Positions 12,389 to 23,127 of a stretch of DNA of 64,000 nucleotides are shown here, piece by piece. The notes under the pieces are model-generated. The model was not told where the DNA came from. It saw only the letters and a list, made by a program, of their open reading frames with translations, and made no database searches. Position numbers and translations under genes: made by a program. Source of the stretch: Boesenbergia rotunda. Its lineage: Eukaryota; Streptophyta; Magnoliopsida; Zingiberales; Zingiberaceae. Numbering within the stretch: position 1 is the first letter of the stretch; each line of letters begins with the position of its first letter. The stretch spans positions 222,646 to 286,645 of the forward strand of contig JAGFNQ010005245.1 in the NCBI GenBank assembly GCA_024364735.1, in the 5' to 3' direction.

Positions 12389-14666
12389 TGTCCTAAGGCA
12401 ATCGCCTTATGATTGTAAACATTTATTTTAATAAATGATAATTCACTATTTGAGTATACATGTTTGTGTATTTGATTGGGATCTTAAACACATCTACTGA
12501 ATGTCCGCAATACAATTCACAGCATAAGAGAATTTGTGATGGGATCACAACTAGTGATTATCTCTATATGTGCAATTGTGAAGTATTGAAATTATCCCTA
12601 GTCGATGAATTGATAAAAACGGACACTATCAATTCTGTTGAGACTAGCATGGGTTATTCTCTAATCAGCTGATTCTCACTGGCTGGTGACATTGGGATGT
12701 CCGGAGATAAACATGGATGCTAGTTAAGGGAACTAGTTCATTGGAGTGACTAGCTGTAAGACTTCATATGGTTATCTATATAGATATGTCAATGAAGTTC
12801 TTACTGCAGCTTAAGTGCGATATTCCTTTGACTTGCGGTGTTTAAGTCATCTTGGTCATGGAGACTTATACTTTAACATCTTAAGCAAGCATCTCCAAGG
12901 AGGTGTGGACCCAGGATGATTGGGTATAAGCCGAAGTGCCCGAAAATGTTTGAACAGCCTACAAAGGATTCACCACTCCTTGCGAGGAGATGTATACCCA
13001 GGCCTATCGTCGGATTGTTACTCAAAACCTCTGGCCAGAGTATATCATGTTTAGAGTGCGAGTCTCTTAAGTACATGAGAGTAATTAGAAATCCAAAGGA
13101 CGAGAAAGACACTACTTGGGCTAGGTGTGACGTAGTCAGTCTAGTGGGGACTGATACAAACAGACCATGTCCTGAACCAAGTGGGTATAAGATGGTGAAG
13201 GGAATGGGGCACGATTCATTAGAGCTGCTGAAGGGTTTCAGAATAATTTCTTCTGAGGTCAAACCGTTGATCTTTCGATTAATTGGGGATCATGATGTAC
13301 TACTAGGTGCCACTCATGATCGTTCTATAATTGGTTGATTATAGACGGCCAACATAAATCGAAAGCCTATTTAGTCACACGCATTACGAGTAATCCGAGG
13401 GATTTAAAACGAGTTGAAAATTGGATTTTCCAATCAAGAGAAATAAGTCGAATCTGAGTTGATCAGAGGCGCAACGGAAACTTAAAATGGCTAAGTCTTT
13501 TGAAGGCTTATTGGGCGAATTAAATGAGTTTAATTCGCGATCGGTTCGGGTTGGTTTGGCCGGCCAAAGAGGGTGCCAAACCTCTTTGTTGTGGCCGGCC
13601 ATTAAAAGGGAAGAAAACCAATTTAATTGGTTTAATTAATAAAATAAATCTAGCGCAATTTGTTTTATAAATTATGGATAAATAAATTGATATATAAAGA
13701 AATTTATATAAAGAGATTTATAAAGAAATTTGTAGTAAATTTATTCTTTTTATGGAAATTAAAATAAACCATGAATTGGTTTAATTTTAATTTATAAAAT
13801 CAATTATGAATTGATTTATCCATGATAAGAAAATTTTATATAAATTTTATTCCATAATTAAAAGAGAGAAGTATTAGTTTTATTATAAAATTAGTTATAA
13901 TAAAACTTGGTTTAAACGGAATAATTCATAAGAGAATTTATAGGATAAATTAGTTATGAAAATTCCGTTAAGAGGGAGACTTGGCAAGGGAGATGATACT
14001 ATATAAAGGAACCAAAGGCAAGCCCTTAATTAAAATCGATAGTGCGATTAAGAGTTAATTCTCTCCCTCTCTCTCTTATTCTCTCTTCTCTTCTTCCCTC
14101 TCCCTAGCTAGGGCCGGCGCCCACTTAGGGTAACCTAGGGCCGGCGCTCCTTTGTCAAGCTAGGGCCGGCGCACCTCCTTCCCAAGGTAAGGTTGCCGTG
14201 AGCCATTAAGAAGAAGGAGAAGCCAACAAGGAAGAAGAAGAAGCGGATCGCGACTCCTTTCTTCACGGAATTTTGATTCCGTTTCTTGTTGGTAAGTTTC
14301 CATTTTTTTCTCTTGTTCTTTTAGTTGTGCCTTCCGAGAATCTAGTAGTTCTCGTCGGCACAAAACTCGTGACTTTGCGAAGTCATCCCGAAGAGAACTC
14401 GGTGTGGACGCGAATAGAGGCGGAGCTTCCAAGGGACGCTACGGTTGGATCTCGTCCCTTACTTCGAGTTACGAGAGGTACTTAGTAAATTAGTTTACTT
14501 TTCCGCAAAGTTTAATTTATGATTATGTCAACACATCATAAGGTTGCATGCTAGATACGTGGTTAAAATAATTTAGGAAATTATTTTATGCTAATTCTTC
14601 CGCTGCACGTAAAAATTTAAAATTTTACGAACCCGTATCCTTGTCGACATGCACCCGGTCCCAACA
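12389..14666 (+). repeat. 5' LTR of an unclassified LTR retrotransposon (element X, 2278 bp)
   Basis: It starts TGTCCTAAGGC, ends GGTCCCAACA, and is followed directly by a tRNA-iMet primer site. It holds an AT-rich block (13620-13980), a CT-rich stretch with GCCGGCGC words (14050-14180), and TATATAAAGG at about 13999 as a candidate TATA box. The ORFs inside are chance. Family not determined, since no coding part of this element survives. Confidence 0.75.
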
Positions 14667-14667
14667 G

Positions 14668-14679
14668 TGGTATCAGAGC
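14668..14679 (+). other. primer binding site of element X
   Basis: TGGTATCAGAGC, one base after the LTR end, continues as CGGTTAG. It is a complement of the tRNA-iMet 3' end. Confidence 0.85.
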
Positions 14680-16332
14680 CGGTTAGTGTTCGACATAATC
14701 ATAAAATTGTTTTGTGGAAAACTTTGTCATGATCTCAATTTCGAAAAAATTTTTAATTATGGAAACTTTCCAATTATAATAAATTTTAGATTTATGAATT
14801 TCAAAGTTTGGAAATCCTCATGAAATTTCGCAAACGTTTGAAATTTTCTAGTTTCTGAAATTTTATAATAATTGTGAAAACTTCCCATCTTTGGAAACTT
14901 TCCAATTTTGGAAATTTTCTATTTTATAAATTTTTCCAACTTTGGAAATATGTAAGTTTTCTTTGTACCAGAAACTTACAATTATTCTGAAAACCTATTT
15001 ATGAAATCTCGTAATTTTTGGCACTTTCTTTTAAGAAAGTCTAGACAAATTCATGGACAGTTAATTGACAATTAAATTTGAATTGGTTTTTAAATTGACA
15101 ACAAAATTCTTTATTTTGGATTGAGCCTCGGAGAGCCGTCCAATTTAAAGTTAGTTGTTGTAATTTAATTTTCCAATTTTAATTGAAATTGTCATGTTTG
15201 ATTTGGATTGAGCCTCGGGGAGCCATCCAATTGGATTTATCATAAATTACTTTTCTTTGGGTATCTGAGCCTCGGGGAGCCACCCTTAGAAAACAATTCG
15301 TTGTAATTAATTAAATCCATGAATAAAATATGTTTAAGAGGTGATGCTCTTACATATTGTTGTCTCCAAAATTAATTAGGAAATGGTTTCCTATAGAGTT
15401 TTCTTAATTGATATTTTCATGAAAATAATATGTCGTTGAATTAAGGGAATTGTCTCTTAATTTAATAAGATTTGATTTAGAGAAATCAAAGTCTTAAACA
15501 TATTATTTCCGAAATTGATTATGACAATTTAGGAAATTGTTTCCCAAAACAATTCCTTTAATAAAGTATGAAATTACAATTAGGAAATCCGGTTCCTAAT
15601 TCAATTCATGAGACTTGATAAATTAAGTCACATACATACTTTATTAAGGAAATCGTTAGTTATGACATAATGTCATGAATGTGCTTAGAAAAGATGAGAC
15701 CCAAAACCCCTTATAAAATATTAAGGCCAACACCTTCCATTAATATGGTTAGAATCGGAGTTTTGTTTCTCGTTTGGGTTGATGGACACATCCATGCCCG
15801 GCTTGAACCTCAACATGTTCAAGCCATGGAATTAGTTTATGAATAATATAGTTGGAGTCAGAGGTCAATCCTTAGTTTTGGTTGTTGGACACATCCAAGC
15901 CTAACTAAACGGTTGAATGAGCTCCAACCATATTAAAACTATTTCTTGATTAATGGGTCAGCCTTAAGCTTGGAGCATCGATTTGTTGTGCCACAGCCAA
16001 GGTCGATGCGAAGAGAGGTGCAGTTGGGTGCTATGTATAATGTTGCATACTTGTTAATGAGTTAACAACCCAATGATTTATGCAAACATTCAATTAGTTG
16101 ATAGCATAAAGTGATAGTTACATATATGTGATGTGTAATCGGTATAATTACCTACCTTCATAGCTAAGAAAAACTTGATGGCCACAGTCATGGTTGTTCT
16201 TATCTATGGTTGGATATCAACCTATTTGGAGATGTTCCTACGATCTCCCGAATTGATAATAAGGGTGACTCAATTCGTAAAATAAATAGGATTTAATTTA
16301 TGTATGATGATACATTCTTTAATCATTCTTCT
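14680..16332 (+). other. leader/internal remnant of element X
   Basis: No ORF with recognisable similarity was found. The segment contains three copies of GAGCCTCGG(A/G)GAGCC (15123, 15210, 15267), each next to the sequence of a nearby word, and a repeating AATTAGGAAAT/GGTTCCTAATT theme (15370-15660). It stops abruptly at the chromovirus LTR. The remaining body of element X is absent on the other side. Confidence 0.55.
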
Positions 16333-16529
16333 TGTAACGCCCCAAAATTTCCATTTTTAGTTCTTAAAGTCTTTAGAATTATTTAAAAATGGTTTAGAAA
16401 TATTCTAGATATTTTTAGGGATTTTTAGAATATTTTTATGGAATTTTCCGAGTCCGTTTGGTATTTAAAAAAAAAAAGAAAAAGAAAAAAGAGAGGGAAA
16501 AGAAAAAAAAAGGGAAAAACCGGTTAAGG

Positions 16530-16594
16530 GCAGCCGGGAGTTCGAACCCGCGACCACCACGAGACTAAGAGCGCGCGCGACCAGCTGGGCTAGG
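16530..16594 (-). other. tRNA-Lys-like segment inside the chromovirus LTR, antisense
   Basis: On the minus strand it has an A-box-like TAGCCCAGCTGG, an anticodon-loop-like CTCTTAG and a B-box-like GGTTCGAACTCC in tRNA order, resembling tRNA-Lys(CUU). Arms are imperfect and the acceptor stem does not pair well, so it is a relic and not a working tRNA gene. The 3' LTR carries the same segment at about 23314-23378. Confidence 0.55.
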
Positions 16595-16662
16595 GTATCA
16601 AGCACAGCAAAGGATGGAGAGACCTATATTTAAGGTGTAGTTAGGTTAATCCGCCCCATAAG

Positions 16663-16670
16663 TATAAATA
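16663..16670 (+). promoter_or_regulatory. candidate TATA box of chromovirus LTR
   Basis: TATAAATA is followed by a CT-rich stretch typical of a retrotransposon R/U5 leader. The same box is at 23448-23455 in the 3' LTR. Confidence 0.65.
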
Positions 16671-18680
16671 GGTTATTAAAGAGAGAAGTTTTATTTTCTC
16701 TCAAACCCTCTCCCTCTCCCAAGTTGCGCCGCCTCTCCCTCTCCTCTCTTGTGCGCACGCCACACCAAGCCCTAGAGGGCCGGCCAAAGCTCTCCTCCAA
16801 GAGATACTCCTATATTCGGGATCCCCGCGACGAGAGGAACGCGTAGGCGCGAAGAATTCTTCGAGATCTCAAGTTTCTCCCGAGCTCTAGACGTCAATCT
16901 TGGTTGTAAGTCCAAGATATCAATGTAAGTACTGCTCACCTGCAGTAAGAGGCGGTTTTTCCGCAAGAATTCCCTTTAAAAGTTTTTAAAAGAGATATTT
17001 CCTTTTTGTTTAAGTTTTTGCATGTGATCTTAGTTCATTAGTTATTGTATGCTTATGTATAAGTTTAATTACATACCCTATATGAGTTCAGGGGCAAAGA
17101 AAGTTATGAGAAAAGAAAAGAGAAGATAAAGATAAGAAAAGAAAAGGCCAAGGCCTTAAGAAATCCCGAAAAGTCAAGACTTAGGGATTTTAGCACGCAA
17201 GGTGCTCCAGAAAATACCAAGGCATTTACAGATAAGAAAGAAAAGAAAGAAAAGCTATTTTATTTTATAAGGCCAGTACCCGGCGTCCAAGGGCGTCGTT
17301 AAAGAAATCCAGGTGTCCAATTCCAAGGTCTTGGCCCTGGTAGACCAAGGTCTGCTCTATTAGGATTGGTGGCTCGCTACCCCAACCTTTTAGGGAACGC
17401 GCATATCAGATGGTACTTACGTCTTCAGTGGATCCAAGTGATTATTATTTTCAAGTATATGCTTTAGCAAAGTTTTCTAAAGTTTCAGAAAGTTTTCAAA
17501 AGTTAAAGAACAGCTAAAGTTTCAAGTTGAGCCAAGAAAAGTAAATTGAGATTATTTATTGCTTGAGTATGCATGTTTTGGGCTATACATGTTCTTAGTT
17601 TTTCTTTCAAGCATATTAGTATCTCATATGATGTTCAGTTTGATCTAGAAGCATGTTTGCATATTTAGAGTTTTTGTGAGCTAGATAGTACTTACTAAGC
17701 TTTATGCTTATAGATGCATTTCCTCTTATTGCAGATAAAGGTAAAGGCAAGCAATTCTGAAGGAAGACGACGAGGCGGTGCTGAGTAGAGTGTGTGTGGT
17801 GGCTGATTATGGAGAGATCTTTGAGATGAGACAATTTAGTTATTTGAATTGAAATGTTTAAGTTTATTCAAATTTCAAGTTCTTGCTTTATGGAGATTAT
17901 AGAGTATTTGAGTTTTGGATAGTTTTACATGCTCAATTTCTTAGAGTAAAGATTCCATGTCATTTCATTTAGCATACATATCCTTATGATTGCATTGGAT
18001 GAGTAGAAGTGTGAGTAGTTAGAGATATTGATACTTTGTTATAGAAAAAGGTGTTTGTGCCAAGATAGCATCAATTTCCCTTTGAATCAAGTTTTTATTG
18101 CTTAAAAATGTTTAGAAAAGTTGCAATCACATTTCATAATGCTTTAGCAAGGTCGTAGAACATGTATTTGGTGTTATGAATGCATAGGAGTCAAGATTGG
18201 TACAAATTTTATTGTTAAAGTTCATATAACTTGAATAGCTTATTTCTTTCCGCAAAAGTCCTAATTTCAAGTTTATGGATTCGTTTGATTGGCTAAATTG
18301 TTTAGGAAACTGACATAGAGTATAGAAATGGTGTCGTAGGTTGATATGACTCGAAACTGAATGAATGGTGGACTTAAGAAGCAAGAGCCGAAAGCCTGTA
18401 AAACTGATTACAGGCGTACCAGTCGACTGCTACGTCACCAGTCGACTGGTACGGGCAGTTTGAGTTGGGTGAGGCTTGTTTCAATAAGTATCAACTACGA
18501 GTTTTGAGAAGGAAAGTGTGATATGGTATCATGCATGACTACTTAAGTTAGAATATAATTGTTAGAAGAATTTAAAAGAAAAAAAAGATTTCCGCATTTT
18601 ACTTTTAGTCATGTATAAAAGTTGAGAAGTAGAGGAAAGTAACGATCCGTCTAAGGCAGGAGAAGGCGGGTCGCTACAGG

Positions 18681-18692
18681 TGGTATCAGAGC
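18681..18692 (+). other. primer binding site of chromovirus
   Basis: TGGTATCAGAGC, two bases after the LTR end, is a tRNA-iMet complement. Bases 18693-19380 that follow are leader and decayed 5' gag with no open frame. Confidence 0.88.
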
Positions 18693-19379
18693 AGTTCCCA
18701 TTCTCCAGCATCACACACACATCAGCATCAACCTTGCCGTCTTCAAGTAAGAAAATTTTAAGTTTCAGTTTTTTCTATTGCTCCTTTATTTAATTGCAGT
18801 ATAGAGAAATGCTTAAGTACTACTCACATGTGCATAGAACAAGGAAGCATGTTTAATCCCTTAGTATCACGGAATCATGTTTAATCCCTAGAATGGATAT
18901 TAGAGAAATGCTTAAGTACTTATTTGATTTGCCCAAAAGTAAGTTTTGGGATTATGGCACGCAAGGTGCTTGATAAAAGTTTTGAGTAAGACCAAGGTCT
19001 TACTAAGCCCTAGAACGAGTTCTAGGACTAAGAAATGAGATAAGAATCAAGACCAAGGTCTTGTTATATCCTAAAGCAAGTTTGGGAACATTACCATTAA
19101 GTGTTAAGTTATACATTTGAGGACGTCCTAGAAAGGCCCAAAACGAGGAGCAAGCTCCTAGAGGGCAAGAGGCAACAGAGTCAGTACCCCCACCAAATCT
19201 CTTAGACGTAGTGGCACCAGTTGTGATCGAAGACCCATCGATTACATCTGTAGTCCGGCAAGGGGGGTAAGGCAAGAAGCGTACCTCATTCAGTAGAAGA
19301 AACTGAAGCCAGGGAACTTCCCAGGCACAAGCAAACCATGGGATGCTTAAGTATGGTTCAAAACGTTGGAAAGAATAGT

Positions 19380-19830
19380 AGGACTACTGGACTGGCATGA
19401 GGTAGAGAAGATAAAGTGTGCATCTTTCTGCCTTACGGGAGATGCTAGAATATAGTGGAAGAGGGTCAAGGCCAAGAGAAATGTCAGCCAGATGACATGG
19501 GCCGACTTCGAGACTGAGTTCTTCGAAGAATACTTTCACATGCAAGTAACCAACAAGCATTATGATGAATTCACGGAGTTCAGACAAGGAGAACTATCCG
19601 TGGATGAAGCAGTGAAGATGTTTAAGCGGTTAGCTCATCTGTGCCCAGAGCTAGTTAGCACAGAAAAAGAGATAGTTAGGCTAATGCTCAAGATGTTAAG
19701 GCCTGAGATAGCGTTAAAGGGGGCTAGCGGTGTTAAGAGGCTGCAAACCTCCGAAGAACTAATAAGTAGTGCTTTGATCACTGAGCACTACTTAAACAGT
19801 ATAAAGGCCACCAGAAAGGTTGAACGATGA
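19380..19830 (+). pseudogene. gag remnant of chromovirus (capsid core only)
   Basis: The recognisable part is the retrotransposon Gag core: FCLTGDARI, a TAG where this family has Trp, then WKRVKAK, TWADFETEFFEEYF, EFTEFRQGELSVDEAVKMF and RLAHLCPELV. The zinc knuckle expected after this core is missing. Only about 100 nt separate the last gag codon from the C-terminal part of protease, so a sizeable block was deleted. The deletion alone would prevent particle assembly. Confidence 0.8.
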
Positions 19831-21611
19831 AGTTCTTAACAACCTTACCGTCAGGGGAAGTGATGGCCTCTACTGAGAGGCTAAGGGCAGTATCAATCTA
19901 GATTTCCGACCGAGAGCTCTACAGTGACTTGGTAGTCCTTGAAATGAAGGATTACGATGTCATTTTAGGAATGGACTTCTTGAGCAAGTATAATGCTTCT
20001 ATAGACTGCCGCAAGAGAAAAGTCAAGTTCACATCGGAAGCAGAACCTTCATTTGAGTTTATTGGAGACCCAAGGAGAAAAATAAATAGGTTCCTATCTA
20101 CCTTACAAGCTCAGAGAATGTTAGAGAAGGGGTGCTCTGGTTTTCTAGCTCATATAGTGGATGCAAGTCAAGGAGAAAGATTGAAGAGAGAAGAAGTGAG
20201 GGTAGTCTGTGACTATCCTGAGGTGTTTCCGGAAGAGTTACCAGGACTCCTTCCCAATCGGGAAATTGAGTTTGAAATTGAGTTGGCCCCAGGAACCAAC
20301 CCAATTTCGAAGGCACCTTATCGCATGGCACCAGCAGAACTGAAAGAATTACAAGAACAATTGCAAGAGCTGCTTGACAAGGGTTTCATCCGCCCTAGTC
20401 ATTCACCTTGGGGAGCTCCTGTACTGTTGGTCAAGAAGAAAGATGGATCTATGCGAATGTGCATAGATTATCAAGCTTTGAATAAGGTAACCATCAAGAA
20501 CAGATATCCTTTGCCAAGGATAGATGATTTATTTGATCAGCTGAAGGGAGCCACAGTGTTCTCCAAGATAGATCTGCGATCAGGTTACCATCAGCTCGGA
20601 GTGAAGGAGAGTGATGTGCCAAGGACTGCTTTCAGTACAAGATATGGGCACTATGAGTTTGTGGTCATGCCCTTTGGAGTGACAAACGCCCCTGCGACGT
20701 TTATGGATCTAATGAATAGAGTGTTCAAGGATTTTCTGGACAAGTTCGTCATTGCCTTCATTGATGATATCCAGTGTATTCAAAGACTCGGAAAGAACAT
20801 GAAGAACACCTGAAGATAGTGTTGCAAACCTTACACCAGAAGGAGTTGTACGCCAAATTCTCAAAGTGTGAGTTTTGGCTTGATCAGGTGGCCTTCCTAG
20901 GCCACATTGTATCCAAAGAAGGCATTCAAGTTGATCCAGCCAAGATAGAAGCAGTCAGCAACTGGTGTAGACCCAAGAATGCCAGTGAAATCAGAAGCTT
21001 CTTAGGCCTGGCAGGATATTACAGAAAATTTGTGGAGGACTTTTCCAGAATAGCCTCTCCTCTCACCGCCCTGACCAGAAAGAACCAGAAGTTTGAGTGG
21101 TCAGATAAATGCGAGCACAGCTTCCTAGAACTGAAGAAAAGATTGACTAGTGCTCCCATCCTGACTGTTCCAGAGAGTGACAAGGCCTTTGACATCTACA
21201 GTGATGCATCCAAGATGGGTCTTGGAGCTGTCCTCATGCAAGACGGTAAAGTAATAGCATATGCCTCCAGACAGCTCAAGGACTATGAGAAGATTACCCT
21301 ACCACGACCTTGAGCTAGCAGCTGTGGTTTTTGCACTGAAGCTCTGGAGACACTACCTGTATGGAGTGCAGTGCAGGATCTTCACAAACCATCAGAGTTT
21401 GAAGTACTTCTTCACTCAGAAGGATCTGAATATGAGGCAGCGCAGGTGGCTAGAGTTGGTCAAAGATTATGACTGTGAAATCCTCTACCACCCAGGTAAA
21501 GCTAATAAAGTGGCAGATGCACTGAGCAGGAAATCCTGTGCAGCACTGATGTCCCTATCATCACTGTCTCCACCACTTCAGAAAGAAATAAGGATTTTGG
21601 AGTCGAGGTAA
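19831..21611 (+). pseudogene. protease C-terminus, reverse transcriptase and RNase H of chromovirus
   Basis: Protease survives only as its end (LVVLEMKDYDVILGMDFL); the catalytic DTGA motif is gone. RT follows with KKKDGSMRMCIDYQALNK, FSKIDLRSGYHQ and the active site FIDD at 20757-20768. Directly after FIDDI a 1-nt deletion shifts the frame. RT continues as YSKTRKEHEEHL, and RNase H has DIYSDASKMGLGAVL. A second shift near 21290 leads to HDLELAAVVFALKLWRHYL and NKVADALSRKS, and a third near 21590 leads into integrase. All three are small indels in otherwise well-kept sequence. Confidence 0.88.
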
Positions 21612-21631
21612 TAATTGGGCAACTTTCTGCA

Positions 21632-23092
21632 TTGACTCTAGAGTCAACCCTGCTTGTGGATATACAAAGAAAGCAAAGTCAAGACCCAGAAATCCAGAAG
21701 ATCAAGCAGGGGATCCAAGAGGCAGAAAATTCAGAGTTTCGAGTATCAGATAGTGGCATCCTCTATCTTGGAGACCGCCTTTGTGTCCCCAATGATGAGG
21801 AACTAAGAAAGAATATTTTAGAAGAAGCCCACAGTACCCCGTACTCTATGCATCCTGGTTCTACCAAGATGTACCAAGATGTAAGGCAAAGATTCTGGTG
21901 GTCTGGACTCAAGCGAGACGTGGCCAGATATATCAGTACCTGCTTGACCTGCCAGAGGGTCAAAGCAGAACACCAGAGACCAGGAGGAGTTCTACAGCCA
22001 CTTCCCATTCCAGAGTGGAAGTGGGAAGAAATATCCATGGACTTTATCACAGGCCTTCCAAGAACCAACCATGGACACGATGCAATTTGGGTGATAGTGG
22101 ATAGATTGACCAAGTCTGCCCACTTCCTAGCCATCAAGTTATCGCATTCGGTAGAGCAATTAGCACAGCTGTACGTGAAAGAAGTGATCAGGCTTCACGG
22201 AGTTCCGAGGTCGATCGTGTCTGACAGAGATGGGCGGTTCACCTCCCATTTTTGGAGGTGTGTTCAGGACGCCCTAGGCACCAGACTTCAGTTCAGCACA
22301 GCTTTCCATCCCCAGACAGATGGACAAACAGAGAGAGTAAATCAGATTTTAGAAGACATGCTCAGGGCTTGTGCATTGGACTTTAAAGGTAGTTGGTGCA
22401 AATTTCTGTGCTTAGCTGAGTTTGCCTACAACAATAGCTATCAGGCCACCATCAGGATGGCACCTTATGAAGCATTGTATGGCAGGAAATGCAGATCACC
22501 CATATGTTGGCAAGAAGCTGGTGAGAAGAAAGAGATGGAGTCAGGACTAGACGGCCAGACTGAGCTTATAGATGAGACCACTCAGGCTATCCAGACGATC
22601 CGCCAGAGGATTGAGACTGCCCAGAGTAGACAGAAAAGTTATGCTGACACACGCCGTAGACCTCTTGAATTCCAAGTTGGAGATTCAGTATTTCTCAAGG
22701 TCGCTCCTATGAAGGGAGTGATGAGGTTTGGCAAGAAGGGCAAGCTAAGTCCTCGCTACATAGGACCCTACAAGATCATAAAGAGGGTTGGTAAGGTAGC
22801 ATATGAGCTGGACTTACCAGAGGATATGTCAGCTATCCACAGTACCTTTCATGTCTCTATGCTAAAGAAGTGTATTCACGACCCTAGCCAAGTGATTCAG
22901 CCTCAGTCAGTACAGATCCAAGAAGATCTTAGTTATGAGAGCAGACCGACACAGATAGTGGACAAAGCAGTTAAAAGATTAAGAAACAAAGAAGTGCCAC
23001 TAGTGAAGGTCATCTGGCAGAATCAAAAGCATGAGGAGGCTACTTGGGAACGTGAGGACAGCATGAGAGAGAGATATCCAGAATTATTCTAA
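21632..23092 (+). CDS. integrase with chromodomain-type C-terminus (intact segment of chromovirus pol)
   Basis: This is a 486-residue open segment. The zinc-binding HHCC domain has H67, H74, C104 and C107. The catalytic core has D137 (SMDFITGLP), D198 (VSDRDGRF) and E234 (DGQTERVN), with 35 residues between the last two, a complete DD35E triad. The GPY/F module follows (SPRYIGPYKIIKRVG), then AIHSTFHVSMLKK and a chromodomain-like end (KVIWQNQKHEEATWERE). Chromodomains steer insertion toward marked chromatin. The true start is in the upstream frame, so the first Met here is only the first in this frame. It is probably not translated now because upstream pol is broken. Confidence 0.9.
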   Translation: MTLESTLLVDIQRKQSQDPEIQKIKQGIQEAENSEFRVSDSGILYLGDRLCVPNDEELRKNILEEAHSTPYSMHPGSTKMYQDVRQRFWWSGLKRDVARYISTCLTCQRVKAEHQRPGGVLQPLPIPEWKWEEISMDFITGLPRTNHGHDAIWVIVDRLTKSAHFLAIKLSHSVEQLAQLYVKEVIRLHGVPRSIVSDRDGRFTSHFWRCVQDALGTRLQFSTAFHPQTDGQTERVNQILEDMLRACALDFKGSWCKFLCLAEFAYNNSYQATIRMAPYEALYGRKCRSPICWQEAGEKKEMESGLDGQTELIDETTQAIQTIRQRIETAQSRQKSYADTRRRPLEFQVGDSVFLKVAPMKGVMRFGKKGKLSPRYIGPYKIIKRVGKVAYELDLPEDMSAIHSTFHVSMLKKCIHDPSQVIQPQSVQIQEDLSYESRPTQIVDKAVKRLRNKEVPLVKVIWQNQKHEEATWEREDSMRERYPELF

Positions 23093-23114
23093 GTTCGAGG
23101 ACGAACTTTTCATA

Positions 23115-23127
23115 AGGTATGGGGGAT
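23115..23127 (+). other. polypurine tract of chromovirus
   Basis: AGGTATGGGGGAT sits directly before the 3' LTR start TGTAACG and would prime plus-strand cDNA. Confidence 0.8.

Larger units (their letters stand above)
16333..18678 (+). repeat. 5' LTR of chromovirus (2346 bp)
   Basis: It begins TGTAACGCCCC and ends GGTCGCTACA. It contains purine-rich runs (16467-16515), an antisense tRNA-like segment, a TATA box, a CT-rich leader, and two CAGTCGACTG-type palindromes at about 18418-18450. Differences from the 3' copy are few by eye, so the two LTRs look young relative to each other. Confidence 0.92.

Noticed and set aside
12873..13338. Overlapping ORFs of 140 (plus) and 129 (minus) codons
   Set aside because: They lie inside an LTR, on both strands of the same bases, with no recognisable domain.
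16530..16594. Functional tRNA gene
   Set aside because: Boxes are present but the acceptor and anticodon stems do not pair properly, and it repeats in both LTRs; kept only as a tRNA-like relic.
21763..22137. Antisense 124-codon ORF within integrase
   Set aside because: It is a shadow of the well-supported integrase frame.
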